A stretch of DNA of 64,000 nt from assembly GCF_901472495.1 (NCBI RefSeq), contig NZ_LR590469.1, positions 1,860,001 to 1,924,000 on the forward strand, read 5' to 3'. The position numbers and the translations under genes were made by a program. The notes beneath the pieces are model-generated. The model was not told the DNA's origin, did no database searches, and was given only the letters and a program-made list of their open reading frames with translations. The stretch comes from Yersinia enterocolitica subsp. enterocolitica (GTDB lineage Bacteria; Pseudomonadota; Gammaproteobacteria; Enterobacterales; Enterobacteriaceae). Shown here one piece after another: positions 43,983 through 54,042 of this stretch; within the stretch, counting starts at the first letter, position 1; every line of letters starts with the position of its first letter.

Positions 43983-44488
43983 TATGGTTGTTTCCTGTTC
44001 GTCTTTTTGTGTGAAGCCGAAGGTTGTTTTTGTTCAGCCAGCAGAGTGTCTAACCGCTGCTGCTCCTGCGGTGAAAGCGCGGCCTCTTTTTCCACCCGCC
44101 GCCGGGCGCGTAACACCACTATCACCGCACCAATCAGAACAAACATGGCCGGGCCGACCCACAAAATCAAAGTTGCTGCCGTCACCGGTGGCTCATAAGT
44201 GACGAAATTACCGTATCGGGCCACCATATAATCAATAATTTGTTGTTTAGAATTACCCTGTTGCTGCAATTCGTACACCTTGCCGCGCATATCGGCGGCA
44301 ATGATGGCATTGGAATCAGCAATGCTGTTGTTTTGACATTTAGGGCAACGCAATTGCTCGGTTAACTCACGATACTGCTGTTCCTGCTCCACTGAGCTAA
44401 AGGTGTAAGTATCAATGGCTGCAAAAACATTGGTCGCAAAAATACTCCAGCCCAATATCAGGCCCAGTGCCAGACTGAATAATCTCAT
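43982..44488 (-). CDS. ccmH: Cytochrome c maturation thiol protein CcmH
   Basis: The protein has 168 residues. A signal peptide precedes the redox motif TEQLRCPKCQNNSIADSNA (CxxC). A C-terminal membrane helix follows (ATLILWVGPAMFVLIGAVIVVL). It keeps the CxxCH cysteines of apocytochrome c reduced. It overlaps ccmG by 4 bases and ccmI by 1. Confidence 0.93.
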   Translation of the reverse strand: MRLFSLALGLILGWSIFATNVFAAIDTYTFSSVEQEQQYRELTEQLRCPKCQNNSIADSNAIIAADMRGKVYELQQQGNSKQQIIDYMVARYGNFVTYEPPVTAATLILWVGPAMFVLIGAVIVVLRARRRVEKEAALSPQEQQRLDTLLAEQKQPSASHKKTNRKQP

Positions 44489-45051
44489 GCGCCCCCCTGA
44501 TACTTTTTATACAGTGGCAGGATTTCCTGCTGCCAGACGCGATCATTAAGATCACCGGCATGGCGATAGCGAATAATGCCCTGACCGTCGATCAAGAAAG
44601 TTTCCGGCGCGCCATAAACCCCCAGATCCAGCCCCAACATGCCATCGCCATCATACAAACTCAGCGCATAAGGATTACCCAGCGAATTAAGCCACTGCAC
44701 CGCTTTGGCGCGATCATCTTTATAGTTCAACCCCACCACACGAATACCCTGCGCCGCCAGCTTATTCAGATATTCATGCTCGGCGCGGCAAGTCGGGCAC
44801 CAGGTCGCCCACACATTGAGTAACATGGGTTTGCCGTCATGCAATACCGCTTGATCGAAAGTTTTCCCCGGTTGCTCAAGGGATTCCAGTTTAAAAGCCG
44901 GTACCGGTTTGCCAATCAGCGCTGACTCCAGCATGGTGGGATCATCGCCATTAGCATTGCGGGTCAATTGCACCAGAAAAGCCAGTACCAGCAGCAAAAA
45001 CAGCACCAGTGGAATGAACATCAGCTTATTGAATGAAGATTGAGATTTCAT
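44485..45051 (-). CDS. dsbE: Thiol:disulfide interchange protein DsbE/CcmG
   Basis: The protein has 188 residues. A membrane anchor (LMFIPLVLFLLLVLAFLVQL) is followed by a thioredoxin domain with WATWCPTCRAEHEYL and the acidic-loop and cis-Pro regions (LGVYGAPETFLIDG). It reduces CcmH and the apocytochrome. It overlaps ccmF by one base. Confidence 0.95.
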   Translation of the reverse strand: MKSQSSFNKLMFIPLVLFLLLVLAFLVQLTRNANGDDPTMLESALIGKPVPAFKLESLEQPGKTFDQAVLHDGKPMLLNVWATWCPTCRAEHEYLNKLAAQGIRVVGLNYKDDRAKAVQWLNSLGNPYALSLYDGDGMLGLDLGVYGAPETFLIDGQGIIRYRHAGDLNDRVWQQEILPLYKKYQGGA

Positions 45052-47020
45052 TATTTAGCCTCCGTCGCCGCGCTGCGTTTTAACTTTTTGCTCATCCGAT
45101 AGCGGGGATCAAACATACAGAAAATGCCACCGATAGCCATAAACACGCCGCCATACCAGATCCAACGGACGAATGGCTTGTAATACAAGCGCACCGCCCA
45201 TGAGCCATCATCCAGCTCTTCACCCAGTGCGGCATACAAATCACGCGTCAGACCACCATCAATGGCGGCTTCCGTCATCATCGAGCGAGCCACACTGTAA
45301 TAGCGTTTTTCTGCATGTAAAGTCGCTTCAGGTTTGCCGTTTCGGGTGACATCAATAATGCCCACACCGCCGGTATAGTTTGGCCCTTTAACGTCATGAA
45401 CATCGCGGAATACGAAGTGATAATCGTGGATATCAATGCTATCACCGGCTTTCATGCGGACATCACGTTCGACACTATAATTCTGACTGAAGGCAATACC
45501 GATCACGGTCACCGCCACCCCAAGGTGCCCCAGCACCATACCCCAATGACTACGGGAAAGATGGCTCAGACCACGCCAGAAACCATGACGATGAGTAGCG
45601 CGCTCGTGCAACTCCATCACGGTCAGGATAATCACCCAGATAGCCATCATCAGACCAACTACGGTCATTCCGGCAATAGTATCTTGCAGTAACCAAGGGA
45701 CTAATATCGACATTAGCAAAGTGACCACCAGCGCCCCCCCCCCAAACGTTTGTAAAGCTTGCTCGGCTCATCGCGACGCCAGCGAACTAATGGGCCAATC
45801 CCCATTAAGAGCGCCATAGGAGCCATCAGCCAGGTAAACATGGTATTAAAGAAGGGTTCGCCGATGGAGATGCTGCCCAATCCAAGCTGTTTGTGGACCA
45901 ATGGCAGCAATGTGCCGAGCAATACCACCAACATAGCAGCAATTAACAGCACGTTATTACCCAGCAGGAATGTCTCGCGCGAGAACACTTCATGCTGAGT
46001 CCGGCTGCGCACTTGTGCGCCTTTAACTGCGTACAGCAGCAAAGAGCCGCCAATAACTATCACTAAATAGGCCAGAATAAACATGCCGCGCGCGGGATCA
46101 GAGGCGAAAGAGTGCACCGAGACTAATACACCGGAGCGCACCAGGAATGTCCCCATCAAGCATAAAGAAAATGCGGTAATTGCCAGCAATACTGTCCACG
46201 CTTTGAATGTTCCGCGTTTTTCAGTGACGGCCAATGAATGAATCAGCGCCGTCCCTGCCAGCCACGGCATAAATGAAGCATTCTCTACCGGATCCCAGAA
46301 CCACCAACCGCCCCAACCGAGTTCATAGTAAGCCCAGGCGGAGCCGAGCACGATCCCCATAGTCAGGAACACCCATGCGGCCTGAGTCCACGGGCGTGAC
46401 CAGCGAGCCCAGGCACTATCGAGCCTTCCGGCCATTAAAGAAGCAATGGCGAAAGCAAATGCCACCGAGAAACCGACGTAACCCATATAAAGCAAAGGTG
46501 GATGGAAAATCAGCCCGACATCCTGCAACAGCGGGTTCAAGTCATTGCCATCAATCGGGAAATCCGGCAAAGTGCGGTTGAACGGATTCGAAGTCAGAAT
46601 AATAAAGAGCAGAAAGCCGCCAGTAATCATGCCCAATACCGACAACACACGGGCGACCGCATCATCCGGCATGGAGCGGCTAAACAGTGCCACCGCCAGT
46701 GACCAACAACTGAGTAGCAATACCCACAACAACAGTGACCCTTCGTGCGCGCCCCAAGTTGCCGCAATGCGGTAATAGACCGGCAAATGTGAGTTTGAGT
46801 TCGCCGCAACATAAGAGACGGTGAAATCATTTACTACAAACGCATATACAAGGCATATAAATGAAAGCGCGATGGTGGCAAACATACCGTAGGTCAATGG
46901 CCTGCCAGTTGCCATCATGCGGGCATCCTGGCGAGCAGCACCCCACTGCGGATACAAACTCAGCAATAGCGAAATAGCCAACGCCAGACATAACAAGAAA
47001 CTACCAATTTCGGGCATCAT
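45051..47020 (-). pseudogene. ccmF: Heme lyase subunit CcmF, frameshifted at a G10 tract
   Basis: The N-terminal frame (47020-45713) gives 435 residues with the heme-binding WWFWDPVENASFMPWLAGTA motif and many membrane helices. It ends as RLGGGRWWSLC and stops. The native frame resumes as ALVVTLLMSILVPWLL and continues to the C-terminus through FSQNYSVERDVRMKAGDS and GLTRDLYAALGEELDDG. The switch is at a run of ten Cs on the plus strand (about 45734-45743), read as G10. Eight or eleven Gs would restore one gene of about 650 codons, the size of E. coli CcmF (647). As given, heme attachment to c-type cytochromes would be lost. Confidence 0.9.
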
Positions 47021-47511
47021 GAGGCATTACCTTGCGCAGCGGTGCTGTTGTAGGCCTCTGCCGGACGGGTATGGTTTTCTTTCATCGCCTCTTTGACTTC
47101 CGGTGGAGTGTATTTTTCATCATGTTTTGCCAAGACTTCTTTGGCATTGATGGTATTTCCTTCAGCAAATACCCCTTGCGCCACCACCCCCTGCCCCTCG
47201 CGGAATAGGTCGGGTAGAATACCGGTATAAGTCACTGTGACGGCACCTCGCGCATCATAAACCTTAAAACTCATTTCCAACGTTTTGTCGTCACGCTTCA
47301 CTGAACCCGGCATCACCATACCGCCGATACGCAAACGCTGACCGATTTCCGGCTTCTCATGGCGCTCGCCTTTGCCCTGCAAAATTTCGCCCGGCGTATA
47401 AAACAAATCAATATTAGAACGCAGCGCATACAGCACCAGAGTGGTGGTCAAACCGATACCGATTAGAACCACAACCGCTAGATAGAGCCGACTTTTTCTA
47501 CGTGGGTTCAC
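47017..47511 (-). CDS. ccmE: Heme chaperone CcmE
   Basis: The protein has 164 residues from a GTG (MNPRRKSRLYLAVVVLIGIG), with one N-terminal membrane anchor. The beta-barrel includes RIGGMVMPGSVKRDDKTLEM and GILPDLFREGQGVVAQG. The heme-binding His is in EVLAKHDEKYTPPEV. It carries heme from CcmABCD to CcmF. It overlaps ccmF by 4 bases and ccmD by 1. Confidence 0.95.
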   Translation of the reverse strand: MNPRRKSRLYLAVVVLIGIGLTTTLVLYALRSNIDLFYTPGEILQGKGERHEKPEIGQRLRIGGMVMPGSVKRDDKTLEMSFKVYDARGAVTVTYTGILPDLFREGQGVVAQGVFAEGNTINAKEVLAKHDEKYTPPEVKEAMKENHTRPAEAYNSTAAQGNAS

Positions 47512-47756
47512 TATTGTTTCTCCTGCGAGCGGGCTGCATTTTTGACTGGGTGATTCTGAGCCTGATTTGCCTGACGAATACGTTGTTCTCTCGCCTCACG
47601 GCGTTGAATATCCGCTAATAATTGTTTGTGCTGCCATACCGTGTGTATCCATAGGCCAAGCAGCGATAAGACCGTTGCCGCTATCGCCAGCCAGACATAA
47701 AAGGCATAGCCTCCCATGGCAAAAAATGCCGCCCAAGAATTAAAGGCCGGATTCAT
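47511..47756 (-). CDS. ccmD: Heme exporter subunit CcmD
   Basis: The 81-residue protein has one membrane helix (GGYAFYVWLAIAATVLSLLG) and a basic cytosolic tail rich in Arg, Gln and Lys, as usual for CcmD, slightly longer than E. coli (69). It helps release holo-CcmE from the CcmABC complex. It overlaps ccmC by 4 bases. Confidence 0.9.
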   Translation of the reverse strand: MNPAFNSWAAFFAMGGYAFYVWLAIAATVLSLLGLWIHTVWQHKQLLADIQRREAREQRIRQANQAQNHPVKNAARSQEKQ

Positions 47757-48490
47757 ACACGAGGCTCCTTACGCAACAAAGCGGCGACCCAAGGCCGATG
47801 GCGCTCTTGCTGCAAAATCAGATTGCGCAGGCGCATTAATGTCAGGGTGATAAAGAAGAATAGATAACCCAAAATAGCCCAGCGCAGCGGGGATCGCATA
47901 CTCGGATCAATGCTTTGCTGCATGTTAGTCGAACCTTGATGCAAGGTATTCCACCACGCGACAGAGAAATGAATAATGGGGATATTGACCACGCCGACCA
48001 GTACCAAAATACCGGCAGCTCGCCCAGCCAACTTACGGTCTTCAAAGGCGTTATATAGGGCGATCACCCCCAGATAGAGGAATAACAGCACTAACTCGGA
48101 GGTCAGCCGCGCATCCCAGATCCACCATGTTCCCCACATGGGTTTACCCCAGGCTGAACCGGTGACCAAGGCAATAAAGGTAAACACCGCGCCCACCGGG
48201 GCCATGGCAGCGACCACGTTATCGGACATTTTCATTTGCCATACCAAACCGACAAACGCCGCGATAGCCATTGACATATAAATACCCATCGACCAAATCG
48301 CCGCCGGAACATGCAAATACATGATACGGAAACTATTACCTTGCTGGTAATCCGATGGTGCGAAACCAAATCCCCATATCCAGCCGACAATCAGGCAGAT
48401 AGCTGCCCCCATGCCCAACCACGGAATGAATCGACCGCACAGCTGATAGAGCCGTTCAGGTTTTGCGAATTGATGAAACCATTTCCACAT
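47753..48490 (-). CDS. ccmC: Heme exporter subunit CcmC
   Basis: The protein has 245 residues and six membrane segments. The tryptophan-rich heme motif is WGKPMWGTWWIWDARLTSEL, with conserved His in YLHVPAAIWSMG and IHFSVAWWNTLHQGS. It loads heme onto CcmE. It is separated from ccmB by 159 bases, a wider gap than in E. coli. Confidence 0.95.
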   Translation of the reverse strand: MWKWFHQFAKPERLYQLCGRFIPWLGMGAAICLIVGWIWGFGFAPSDYQQGNSFRIMYLHVPAAIWSMGIYMSMAIAAFVGLVWQMKMSDNVVAAMAPVGAVFTFIALVTGSAWGKPMWGTWWIWDARLTSELVLLFLYLGVIALYNAFEDRKLAGRAAGILVLVGVVNIPIIHFSVAWWNTLHQGSTNMQQSIDPSMRSPLRWAILGYLFFFITLTLMRLRNLILQQERHRPWVAALLRKEPRV

Positions 48491-48649
48491 TTTTCATTGC
48501 TCACATTAAAATTGGACGGGCAATACCGGTGCAGGATACGGCGCACAATCTGCTCTGACTGGCGTTGGCTACCGCGTTTAAGCTTCTGAAAATCGGTACT
48601 CTTTTCTTATTACAAACCTTTGTTACTGATAGTTTGCTGCCATGCCCTG

Positions 48650-49309
48650 CTAGTGCACACTCACTCTCAATGCAGCGGCGGTAGCAAAAGGCGCCAGTGT
48701 CGCGCTCCCTGCCAACATGGCCCCTAAAATCGCCAGATAGCCATCAATGGGCAGCGACATTGAAGCCGCATCAATGGCTGCTGTAGCAAATATCAATACC
48801 GGGATATACAGCGGCAGCACCAATAAACTCAGCAAAACTCCGCCTTTGCGTAACCCCACCGTCAGCGCCACACCAATCGCGCCGATGAAACTCAAGGTCG
48901 GCGTCCCCAATAGCAGTGTCAGCGCCATTGCAATAGCGGTGTTACTGTCAAGGGAAAGCAATAAAGCCACCAGCGGCGATAAAATCAGTAAAGGCAGCCC
49001 GGTAACCACCCAGTGAGCACATACTTTGCCTAACACCGTGAGTGCTAGCGGGCTGGGTAATAACAGCAACTGCTCAAGAGAACCATCATGGAAATCATCA
49101 CGGAAAAGTCGCTCTAGTGACAATAATGATGCCAGCAGGGCTGCAACCCAAACGATGCCAGGTGCAATGCGCGCCAGTAATTGCGGCTCTGGGCCGATAC
49201 CCAGCGGAAACAAGGTAATGACAATCAGAAAAAACCAGAGCGGGTTAACGATTTCTGCACCTTTTCTGAAGGCAATTTTTAATTCACGGCGCAACACGCT
49301 AATAAACAT
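48650..49309 (-). CDS. ccmB: Heme exporter ABC permease CcmB
   Basis: The protein has 219 residues with six membrane segments. Signatures are the N-terminal VLRRELKIAFRKGAEIVNPLWFF region (read in two parts), DDFHDGSLEQLLLLPSPLAL and RKGGVLLSLLVLPLYIPVLI. With CcmA it powers heme release from CcmC-CcmE. It overlaps the ccmA stop by one base. Confidence 0.95.
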   Translation of the reverse strand: MFISVLRRELKIAFRKGAEIVNPLWFFLIVITLFPLGIGPEPQLLARIAPGIVWVAALLASLLSLERLFRDDFHDGSLEQLLLLPSPLALTVLGKVCAHWVVTGLPLLILSPLVALLLSLDSNTAIAMALTLLLGTPTLSFIGAIGVALTVGLRKGGVLLSLLVLPLYIPVLIFATAAIDAASMSLPIDGYLAILGAMLAGSATLAPFATAAALRVSVH

Positions 49310-49935
49310 TAATTCTCCTGCGTGTTGGTTAAACGGATTTTACGTACCTGCTGCCCGACACCATCCAACTCCTGATGAGTGGTGAGCAGCACCATGCCTC
49401 CTTTGGCGGCATGTTCCACAAACAGAGCCAACAAGGTGCTAACCCCCTGTTTATCAATGGCGGTTAGTGGTTCATCCAAAATCCATAACGGAGCCTGACT
49501 CAACCACAAACGAGCTAAAGCCACCCGCCGTTGTTGACCCGCAGATAACTGCGATACCGGCAAATCTTCATACCCCACCAGTCCGACTTGAGATAATGCC
49601 TGCCAAATAGCAGCACTATCAACCAATTGAAATACCGACTGATAAAAGGCCAAATTCTCAAAAGGGGTGAGTACAGATTTGATCCCCGGCTGATGGCCTA
49701 AAAAGAGTAAATCCTGATGATAACGGGCGCGGTCACGGCGGATATTCTCACCCAACCAATTCACCTGCCCTTCGTCGGCATCGGCAAGGCCCGCCAGAAT
49801 GCGCAACAGACTGGTTTTACCGGCTCCGTTTTGCCCCTCAATCTGCACAATTTCCCCCGCAGCCACACAAAAACTGAGCTGTTGAAATAAGCTTCTTTCA
49901 TCTCGGATGCAGGTCAGATTTTTAGCTTCCAGCAT
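49309..49935 (-). CDS. ccmA: Heme exporter ATP-binding protein CcmA
   Basis: The protein has 208 residues, an ABC ATPase with Walker A IEGQNGAGKTSLLRIL, signature VSQLSAGQQRRVALARLWLS, Walker B PLWILDEPLTAID and the H-loop LLTTHQELD. First gene of the ccmABCDEFGHI operon. The region upstream (49936-50208) holds its promoter and that of the divergent yfdC gene. Confidence 0.96.
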   Translation of the reverse strand: MLEAKNLTCIRDERSLFQQLSFCVAAGEIVQIEGQNGAGKTSLLRILAGLADADEGQVNWLGENIRRDRARYHQDLLFLGHQPGIKSVLTPFENLAFYQSVFQLVDSAAIWQALSQVGLVGYEDLPVSQLSAGQQRRVALARLWLSQAPLWILDEPLTAIDKQGVSTLLALFVEHAAKGGMVLLTTHQELDGVGQQVRKIRLTNTQEN

Positions 49936-50208
49936 GAAGGGTTGTCTTCCACCGTAGGATTGTCAGTTCAGGAAAACCGAATGATAACATAAAGGCTTAA
50001 TCCTTACGTAGTATGGCCCCAACGCTATCCCTACCCTTATAGAGGTAATATTCGGGTTAAGATCAATATTCTGTAGAAAAAACCAACAACATAAAAACCA
50101 GCTAACCTTTTACTTCCATCTGCATGACCAAAAAGTCGCGAATAAAAATTTGCAACTATGCTTATGGCTTGGCTATTGCCTTTTCCCTCTACTAATCAGG
50201 AGTCCCTT

Positions 50209-51120
50209 ATGAGTAATGAAAAACGGTCTCAAGATAAGGGCGAATTAGCTGTAGAAAGTGATGAGCCACATGAAGAGCAAGAAATTGAAGTCAATGAAAA
50301 GAAGCTCCCCTCCAAAGCGGCGGCCATTCATGAGATTATCCGTGTCGACGGAGAGAAAGAGTTAGAGCGCGACAGCTTTGCACTATTATGGTCGGCGGTT
50401 GCGGCGGGGCTTTCAATGGGAGCATCCCTGATTGCCAAAGGTATTTTTCATGCAAAATTGCCTGAAACTCCGGCCAGTTTTCTCCTGGAAAATATCGGTT
50501 ATACCTTTGGTTTTATTATTGTCATTATGGCCCGCCAACAGCTATTTACCGAAAATACCGTCACACCCGTATTGCCAATAATGCAAAAACCGAGCCGCCA
50601 AAACTTCATTCTATTATTTCGCCTCTGGGGGCTGGTGCTATTGGGCAACCTGATCGGCACGGGGATTGCAGCCTATTCCTTTATTCATATGCCAGTATTT
50701 GATAATGCAACACGCGCGGCGTTTGTCACTATTGCCCAAGGAGTGATGGAGAGTTCAGCGGGAGAAATGTTTGCTAAAGGCATATTTTCCGGTTGGATTA
50801 TTGCCACTATGGTATGGATGATGCCCTCGGCAGGTGGGGCCAAGATATGGGTAATTTTCCTGATGACTTATTTAGTCGCTTTGTGCGATTTGACCCATAT
50901 TGTAGTCGGCTCAGTAGAAATCTTCTATTTAGTATTTAACGGCTCAATACCCTGGCAGCAATTTATTTACCCGTTCGCGATCCCGACGCTGGCAGGTAAT
51001 ATTATTGGTGGCACCTTTATTTTTGCCCTGATAAGCCATGCACAGATTCGTAGTGATATGGCCCATCAACCTAAAAAAAGCGAAAAAGTGGACAGTGATT
51101 CACCGCCCCCACAGCCGTAG
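50209..51120 (+). CDS. yfdC: Formate/nitrite transporter family protein YfdC
   Basis: The protein has 303 residues from MSNEKRSQDKGELAVESDEP, an acidic cytosolic tail. The ATG at 50209 follows CAGGAG. The FNT core has DSFALLWSAVAAGLSMGASL, LENIGYTFGFIIVIMARQQL and GNIIGGTFIFALISHAQIRS, matching E. coli YfdC. Substrate unknown. As in E. coli it is next to argW and a phage-type integration. A short hairpin overlaps the stop (agccgta 51113-51119 with tacggct 51133-51139). Confidence 0.92.
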   Translation: MSNEKRSQDKGELAVESDEPHEEQEIEVNEKKLPSKAAAIHEIIRVDGEKELERDSFALLWSAVAAGLSMGASLIAKGIFHAKLPETPASFLLENIGYTFGFIIVIMARQQLFTENTVTPVLPIMQKPSRQNFILLFRLWGLVLLGNLIGTGIAAYSFIHMPVFDNATRAAFVTIAQGVMESSAGEMFAKGIFSGWIIATMVWMMPSAGGAKIWVIFLMTYLVALCDLTHIVVGSVEIFYLVFNGSIPWQQFIYPFAIPTLAGNIIGGTFIFALISHAQIRSDMAHQPKKSEKVDSDSPPPQP

Positions 51121-51292
51121 CGGCTCGTATTTTACGGCTATGTCTGATGTTTTTTGCCAACAAATACTCATTATTCACCACCAGTTGGTGACAGAGTAAC
51201 CAAACAGACAGCTAACTGCTTATTATCTGGGTCAAAATGCGTATAATACACCGGCAGTACACTTCATCGGCAGTCACCCTGCTGATGAACAG

Positions 51293-51367
51293 GTCCCCGT
51301 AGTTAAACGGATATAACAAGCCCCTCCTAAGGGCTAGTTACTGGTTCGATTCCAGTCGGGGACACCA
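51293..51367 (+). tRNA. argW: tRNA-Arg, anticodon CCU
   Basis: The 75-nt gene starts GTCCCCG and ends CGGGGACACCA with an encoded CCA. The D arm, anticodon arm (gcccCTCCTAAgggc), and T arm (ctggttcgattccag) all pair. The anticodon CCU lies at 51326-51328. A TATAAT box is at 51242-51247. argW is an integration site in E. coli as well (next to intS). Confidence 0.97.
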
Positions 51368-51371
51368 TTAG
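51345..51371. other. attL: left attachment repeat in argW
   Basis: The 27 bases from ttcgattccagtcggggac to caccattag are repeated exactly at 63093-63119. They cover the T arm and 3' end of argW, so insertion leaves an intact tRNA. Confidence 0.92.
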
Positions 51372-51529
51372 TACTTCTCAAGATGTTCAATAAAGTCTAA
51401 AAAACCTTTAAAAACAACTGCTTTATAAAAATACACGTCCAAAGAAATCCCAAAAACACCCGTAACAGCTAAGCAAAACTTGTATAGAATGTTGTATAAC
51501 GCTAGGTTCGATCTTATGGTTATACAAAA

Positions 51530-52711
51530 ATGCTGCTAAATGACTTCAAAATCCGCTCCGCCAAGCCTACAGACAAGGCTTATACACTCAATGATGGCAA
51601 AGGCTTATCACTCATCATTTCCCCTAATGGAGTGAAAGGTTGGCGTTTCCGTTATCAATTTGGCGGCAAGGCTCATATGATTTCATTTGGTGTCTATGGC
51701 CCCGTATCACTGGCTGATGCTCGCCGCCAACGTGAAGAAACAAAATCAGCTTTAGCCAATGGCACCAACCCCAGTGATGCCCGTAAAGCGGAAAAGATTG
51801 CCTTAAAGTATCCGGCTAAAAATACCTTTGAAGATATTGCCCGCGAATGGCATACCTCCAAACTTGCGACATGGACACCAGAATATGCGGATACCGTCAT
51901 GCGTGGCTTCGATAACAACGTATTTCCTTATATCGGCAAGCGCCCAATTGACCAGATAGCACCGTTAGAACTACTGGCCGTTCTACAACGCATCGAAAAA
52001 CGTGGCGCACTGGAACTCACCGGGAAAATCAGGCGGCGCTGTGGTGAAGTCTTCCGCTATGCCGTAGTGACCGGGCGGGCCACTTATAACCCAGCCCCGG
52101 ATCTGGCCAGCGCACTAAACCGCCCCAAGAATGGCCATTACCCTTTCCTGACTGAAAGTGAGTTACCCGAATTTATTCAGGCATTGGATAGTTATAAAGG
52201 TAGCAAACTGACCAAATACGCCACCCAGTTGTTAATGCTCACGGGTGTAAGAACTATAGAACTACGGGCCGCTGAATGGTCTGAATTTGATCTGGATAAT
52301 GCTTTGTGGGAGGTTCCTAAAGAACGGATGAAGAAGCGCCGCCCTCACCTTGTGCCACTTTCTACACAAGCCTTGGCGATCCTTGAAAAACTCAAGGTGC
52401 TGACAGGGAATTATAAGTTAGTGTTCCCCGGCCGTAATGATGCCGGTAAGCCAATGAGTGAGGCGAGTATCAATAAAGTAATTAAGATGCTGGGTTATCA
52501 CGGTAGGGCCACCGGTCACGGCTTCCGGCACACCATGAGCACTATCTTGCATGAGAAAGGCTATAACAGTGCGTGGATTGAAACCCAGCTTGCTCATGTT
52601 GATAAAAATTCAATCAGAGGAACTTATAACCACGCGCAATATCTTGAAGGACGTAGGGAAATGTTGCAGTGGTATGCTACTCACATCTTCTTTAATTCAG
52701 ATAATTATTAG
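51530..52711 (+). CDS. P4-family tyrosine integrase
   Basis: The protein has 393 residues. An N-terminal DUF4102 arm-binding domain (MLLNDFKIRSAKPTDKAYTL, DGKGLSLIISPNGVKGWRFR) is followed by a core-binding domain and the catalytic domain. Active-site residues are seen in LTGVRTIELRAAEWSE (Arg), HGFRHTMSTILHEKG (HxxR) and SIRGTYNHAQYLEGRREML (Tyr). It recombines the island with the argW att site. It starts 162 bases after the tRNA, with AT-rich arm-type sequences in between, and is convergent with the reverse transcriptase gene, overlapping by 4 bases. Confidence 0.95.
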   Translation: MLLNDFKIRSAKPTDKAYTLNDGKGLSLIISPNGVKGWRFRYQFGGKAHMISFGVYGPVSLADARRQREETKSALANGTNPSDARKAEKIALKYPAKNTFEDIAREWHTSKLATWTPEYADTVMRGFDNNVFPYIGKRPIDQIAPLELLAVLQRIEKRGALELTGKIRRRCGEVFRYAVVTGRATYNPAPDLASALNRPKNGHYPFLTESELPEFIQALDSYKGSKLTKYATQLLMLTGVRTIELRAAEWSEFDLDNALWEVPKERMKKRRPHLVPLSTQALAILEKLKVLTGNYKLVFPGRNDAGKPMSEASINKVIKMLGYHGRATGHGFRHTMSTILHEKGYNSAWIETQLAHVDKNSIRGTYNHAQYLEGRREMLQWYATHIFFNSDNY

Positions 52712-54042
52712 TATCCTGCATCTTTAACATCAGTCTCAAGATCTTTAACTTGTCTAGATATTCTTTTTTTAAAATGATACTCAATCTCTTTATTTGTCAA
52801 TTTTTCAGTGTTCTTTTTAAAAAAATAACTTAAAACATGAGATTTCTCTTCTATTGTATAGTTATCAAAATTCGGTATATATTTTGTTTCTCGCCTATTA
52901 TTTTGTATCTGATAATATGATCTCACGAAAGATTTTAAACTAATTGGCGTGTTAAATCTTTTACATAACCCCTTCAAAAAATTATCTAACTGATGCAATA
53001 AAATTTCATCAGTTATTTCTGAAAAGAAATACATCCATCCCTTGGATTTGCTTTGAAAAATACACCCTGTCACTCTTAAATTAATTCGCCACTCTAAAAA
53101 CTCTAAGCTTTTCAATCTAGAGTGTTTATAGCCTGTAAAGATTGCAAGCAATGATTCTCTTAATCTTTCAACAGAACCTATCCTTGCAGATACGACCTCA
53201 TTTGAAAAATAGTACCCCAAATAACTGAAATTATCTTTCAACAAAGATCCAGATGATGATTTCTCAGGATATTTAATCGGATCATAAACTTTCAGCCCTA
53301 ATTCTCTAAAGTTTTTAACCAATGACTGTGATATTTGTGTTACTTCTTCACTTTTGCAAAGAATAAGAACATCATCAACATAGCGATAATATTTAATGCC
53401 TTCTCTATTTTTTATTCGTTTATCCAGATTAGACAAAAAAATAGCCGCTAAAATATTAGATATCGAGAGTCCTTGCGGTACACCTCGTTCAGAATGCATA
53501 TCATGCTTACTTGGTTTGCTCACTGTTGGCGCTTTTATAGCATTAGTTACCAAGGTAATAATCCTATCATCTCGTAGACGTGCACGCAGACGACTAATCA
53601 ATTTATCATGCTTGATTGATGGATAAAAATTTGCAACATCAAGTTTTATAAAAGCTGTATATTCTGTACTTAAAAGATCATCTTTTACCTGTCTTACTAT
53701 ACTTTGGGGCAATTGAAAATCCAGAACATCTTCATATTTAAATTTAAGGAAGTCACATAACGCACGTAAGGTTATTTTATCTCTAATAGTTGGTATTGAT
53801 ATTTCCCTTGGTGATTTCCCTCGCCCTTTACTAATTAACTTCAGTTTGTATTTACTAAAAGTATAAGTTGAAGTCATTACTTTTCTGTTGATAATATTTA
53901 ATTGCTCATCTAATATTTTCCATAAAAGTTCATGGGTCATATTATCAACACCAGTAGCAGAAGATAGAATTATATGTTCTGAATAAACTTTACTTAAATA
54001 TTCTTTAGTGAAAAAAGAATCAAACTGTTGGGCTAATTTCAC
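52708..54042 (-). CDS. Reverse transcriptase, probable antiphage type (SLATT-linked)
   Basis: The 444-residue protein has RT motifs in order: a fingers region SPREISIPTIRDKITLRALC (78-97), palm A with FIKLDVANFYPSI (D135), motif 4 RGVPQGLSISNILAAIFLSN, palm C YYRYVDDVLILCKS (YVDD at 221-224), and a thumb-entry NFSYLGYYFSN (271-281). About 160 residues without recognised domains follow. There is no maturase, HNH, integrase or retron VTG signature, so it is not a group II intron or a typical retron. It starts at a GTG inside the SLATT gene (23-base overlap), so the two are translationally coupled. RT-SLATT pairs are known from comparative studies of defence systems; the exact class is not proven here. 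Confidence 0.88.
   Translation of the reverse strand: MKLAQQFDSFFTKEYLSKVYSEHIILSSATGVDNMTHELLWKILDEQLNIINRKVMTSTYTFSKYKLKLISKGRGKSPREISIPTIRDKITLRALCDFLKFKYEDVLDFQLPQSIVRQVKDDLLSTEYTAFIKLDVANFYPSIKHDKLISRLRARLRDDRIITLVTNAIKAPTVSKPSKHDMHSERGVPQGLSISNILAAIFLSNLDKRIKNREGIKYYRYVDDVLILCKSEEVTQISQSLVKNFRELGLKVYDPIKYPEKSSSGSLLKDNFSYLGYYFSNEVVSARIGSVERLRESLLAIFTGYKHSRLKSLEFLEWRINLRVTGCIFQSKSKGWMYFFSEITDEILLHQLDNFLKGLCKRFNTPISLKSFVRSYYQIQNNRRETKYIPNFDNYTIEEKSHVLSYFFKKNTEKLTNKEIEYHFKKRISRQVKDLETDVKDAGY

Noticed and set aside
52708..54042. Group II intron or retron explanation for the reverse transcriptase
   Set aside because: No maturase or HNH domain, no intron domain V near the gene and no retron VTG-type thumb signature were seen. 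The adjacent SLATT-like gene points to another class.
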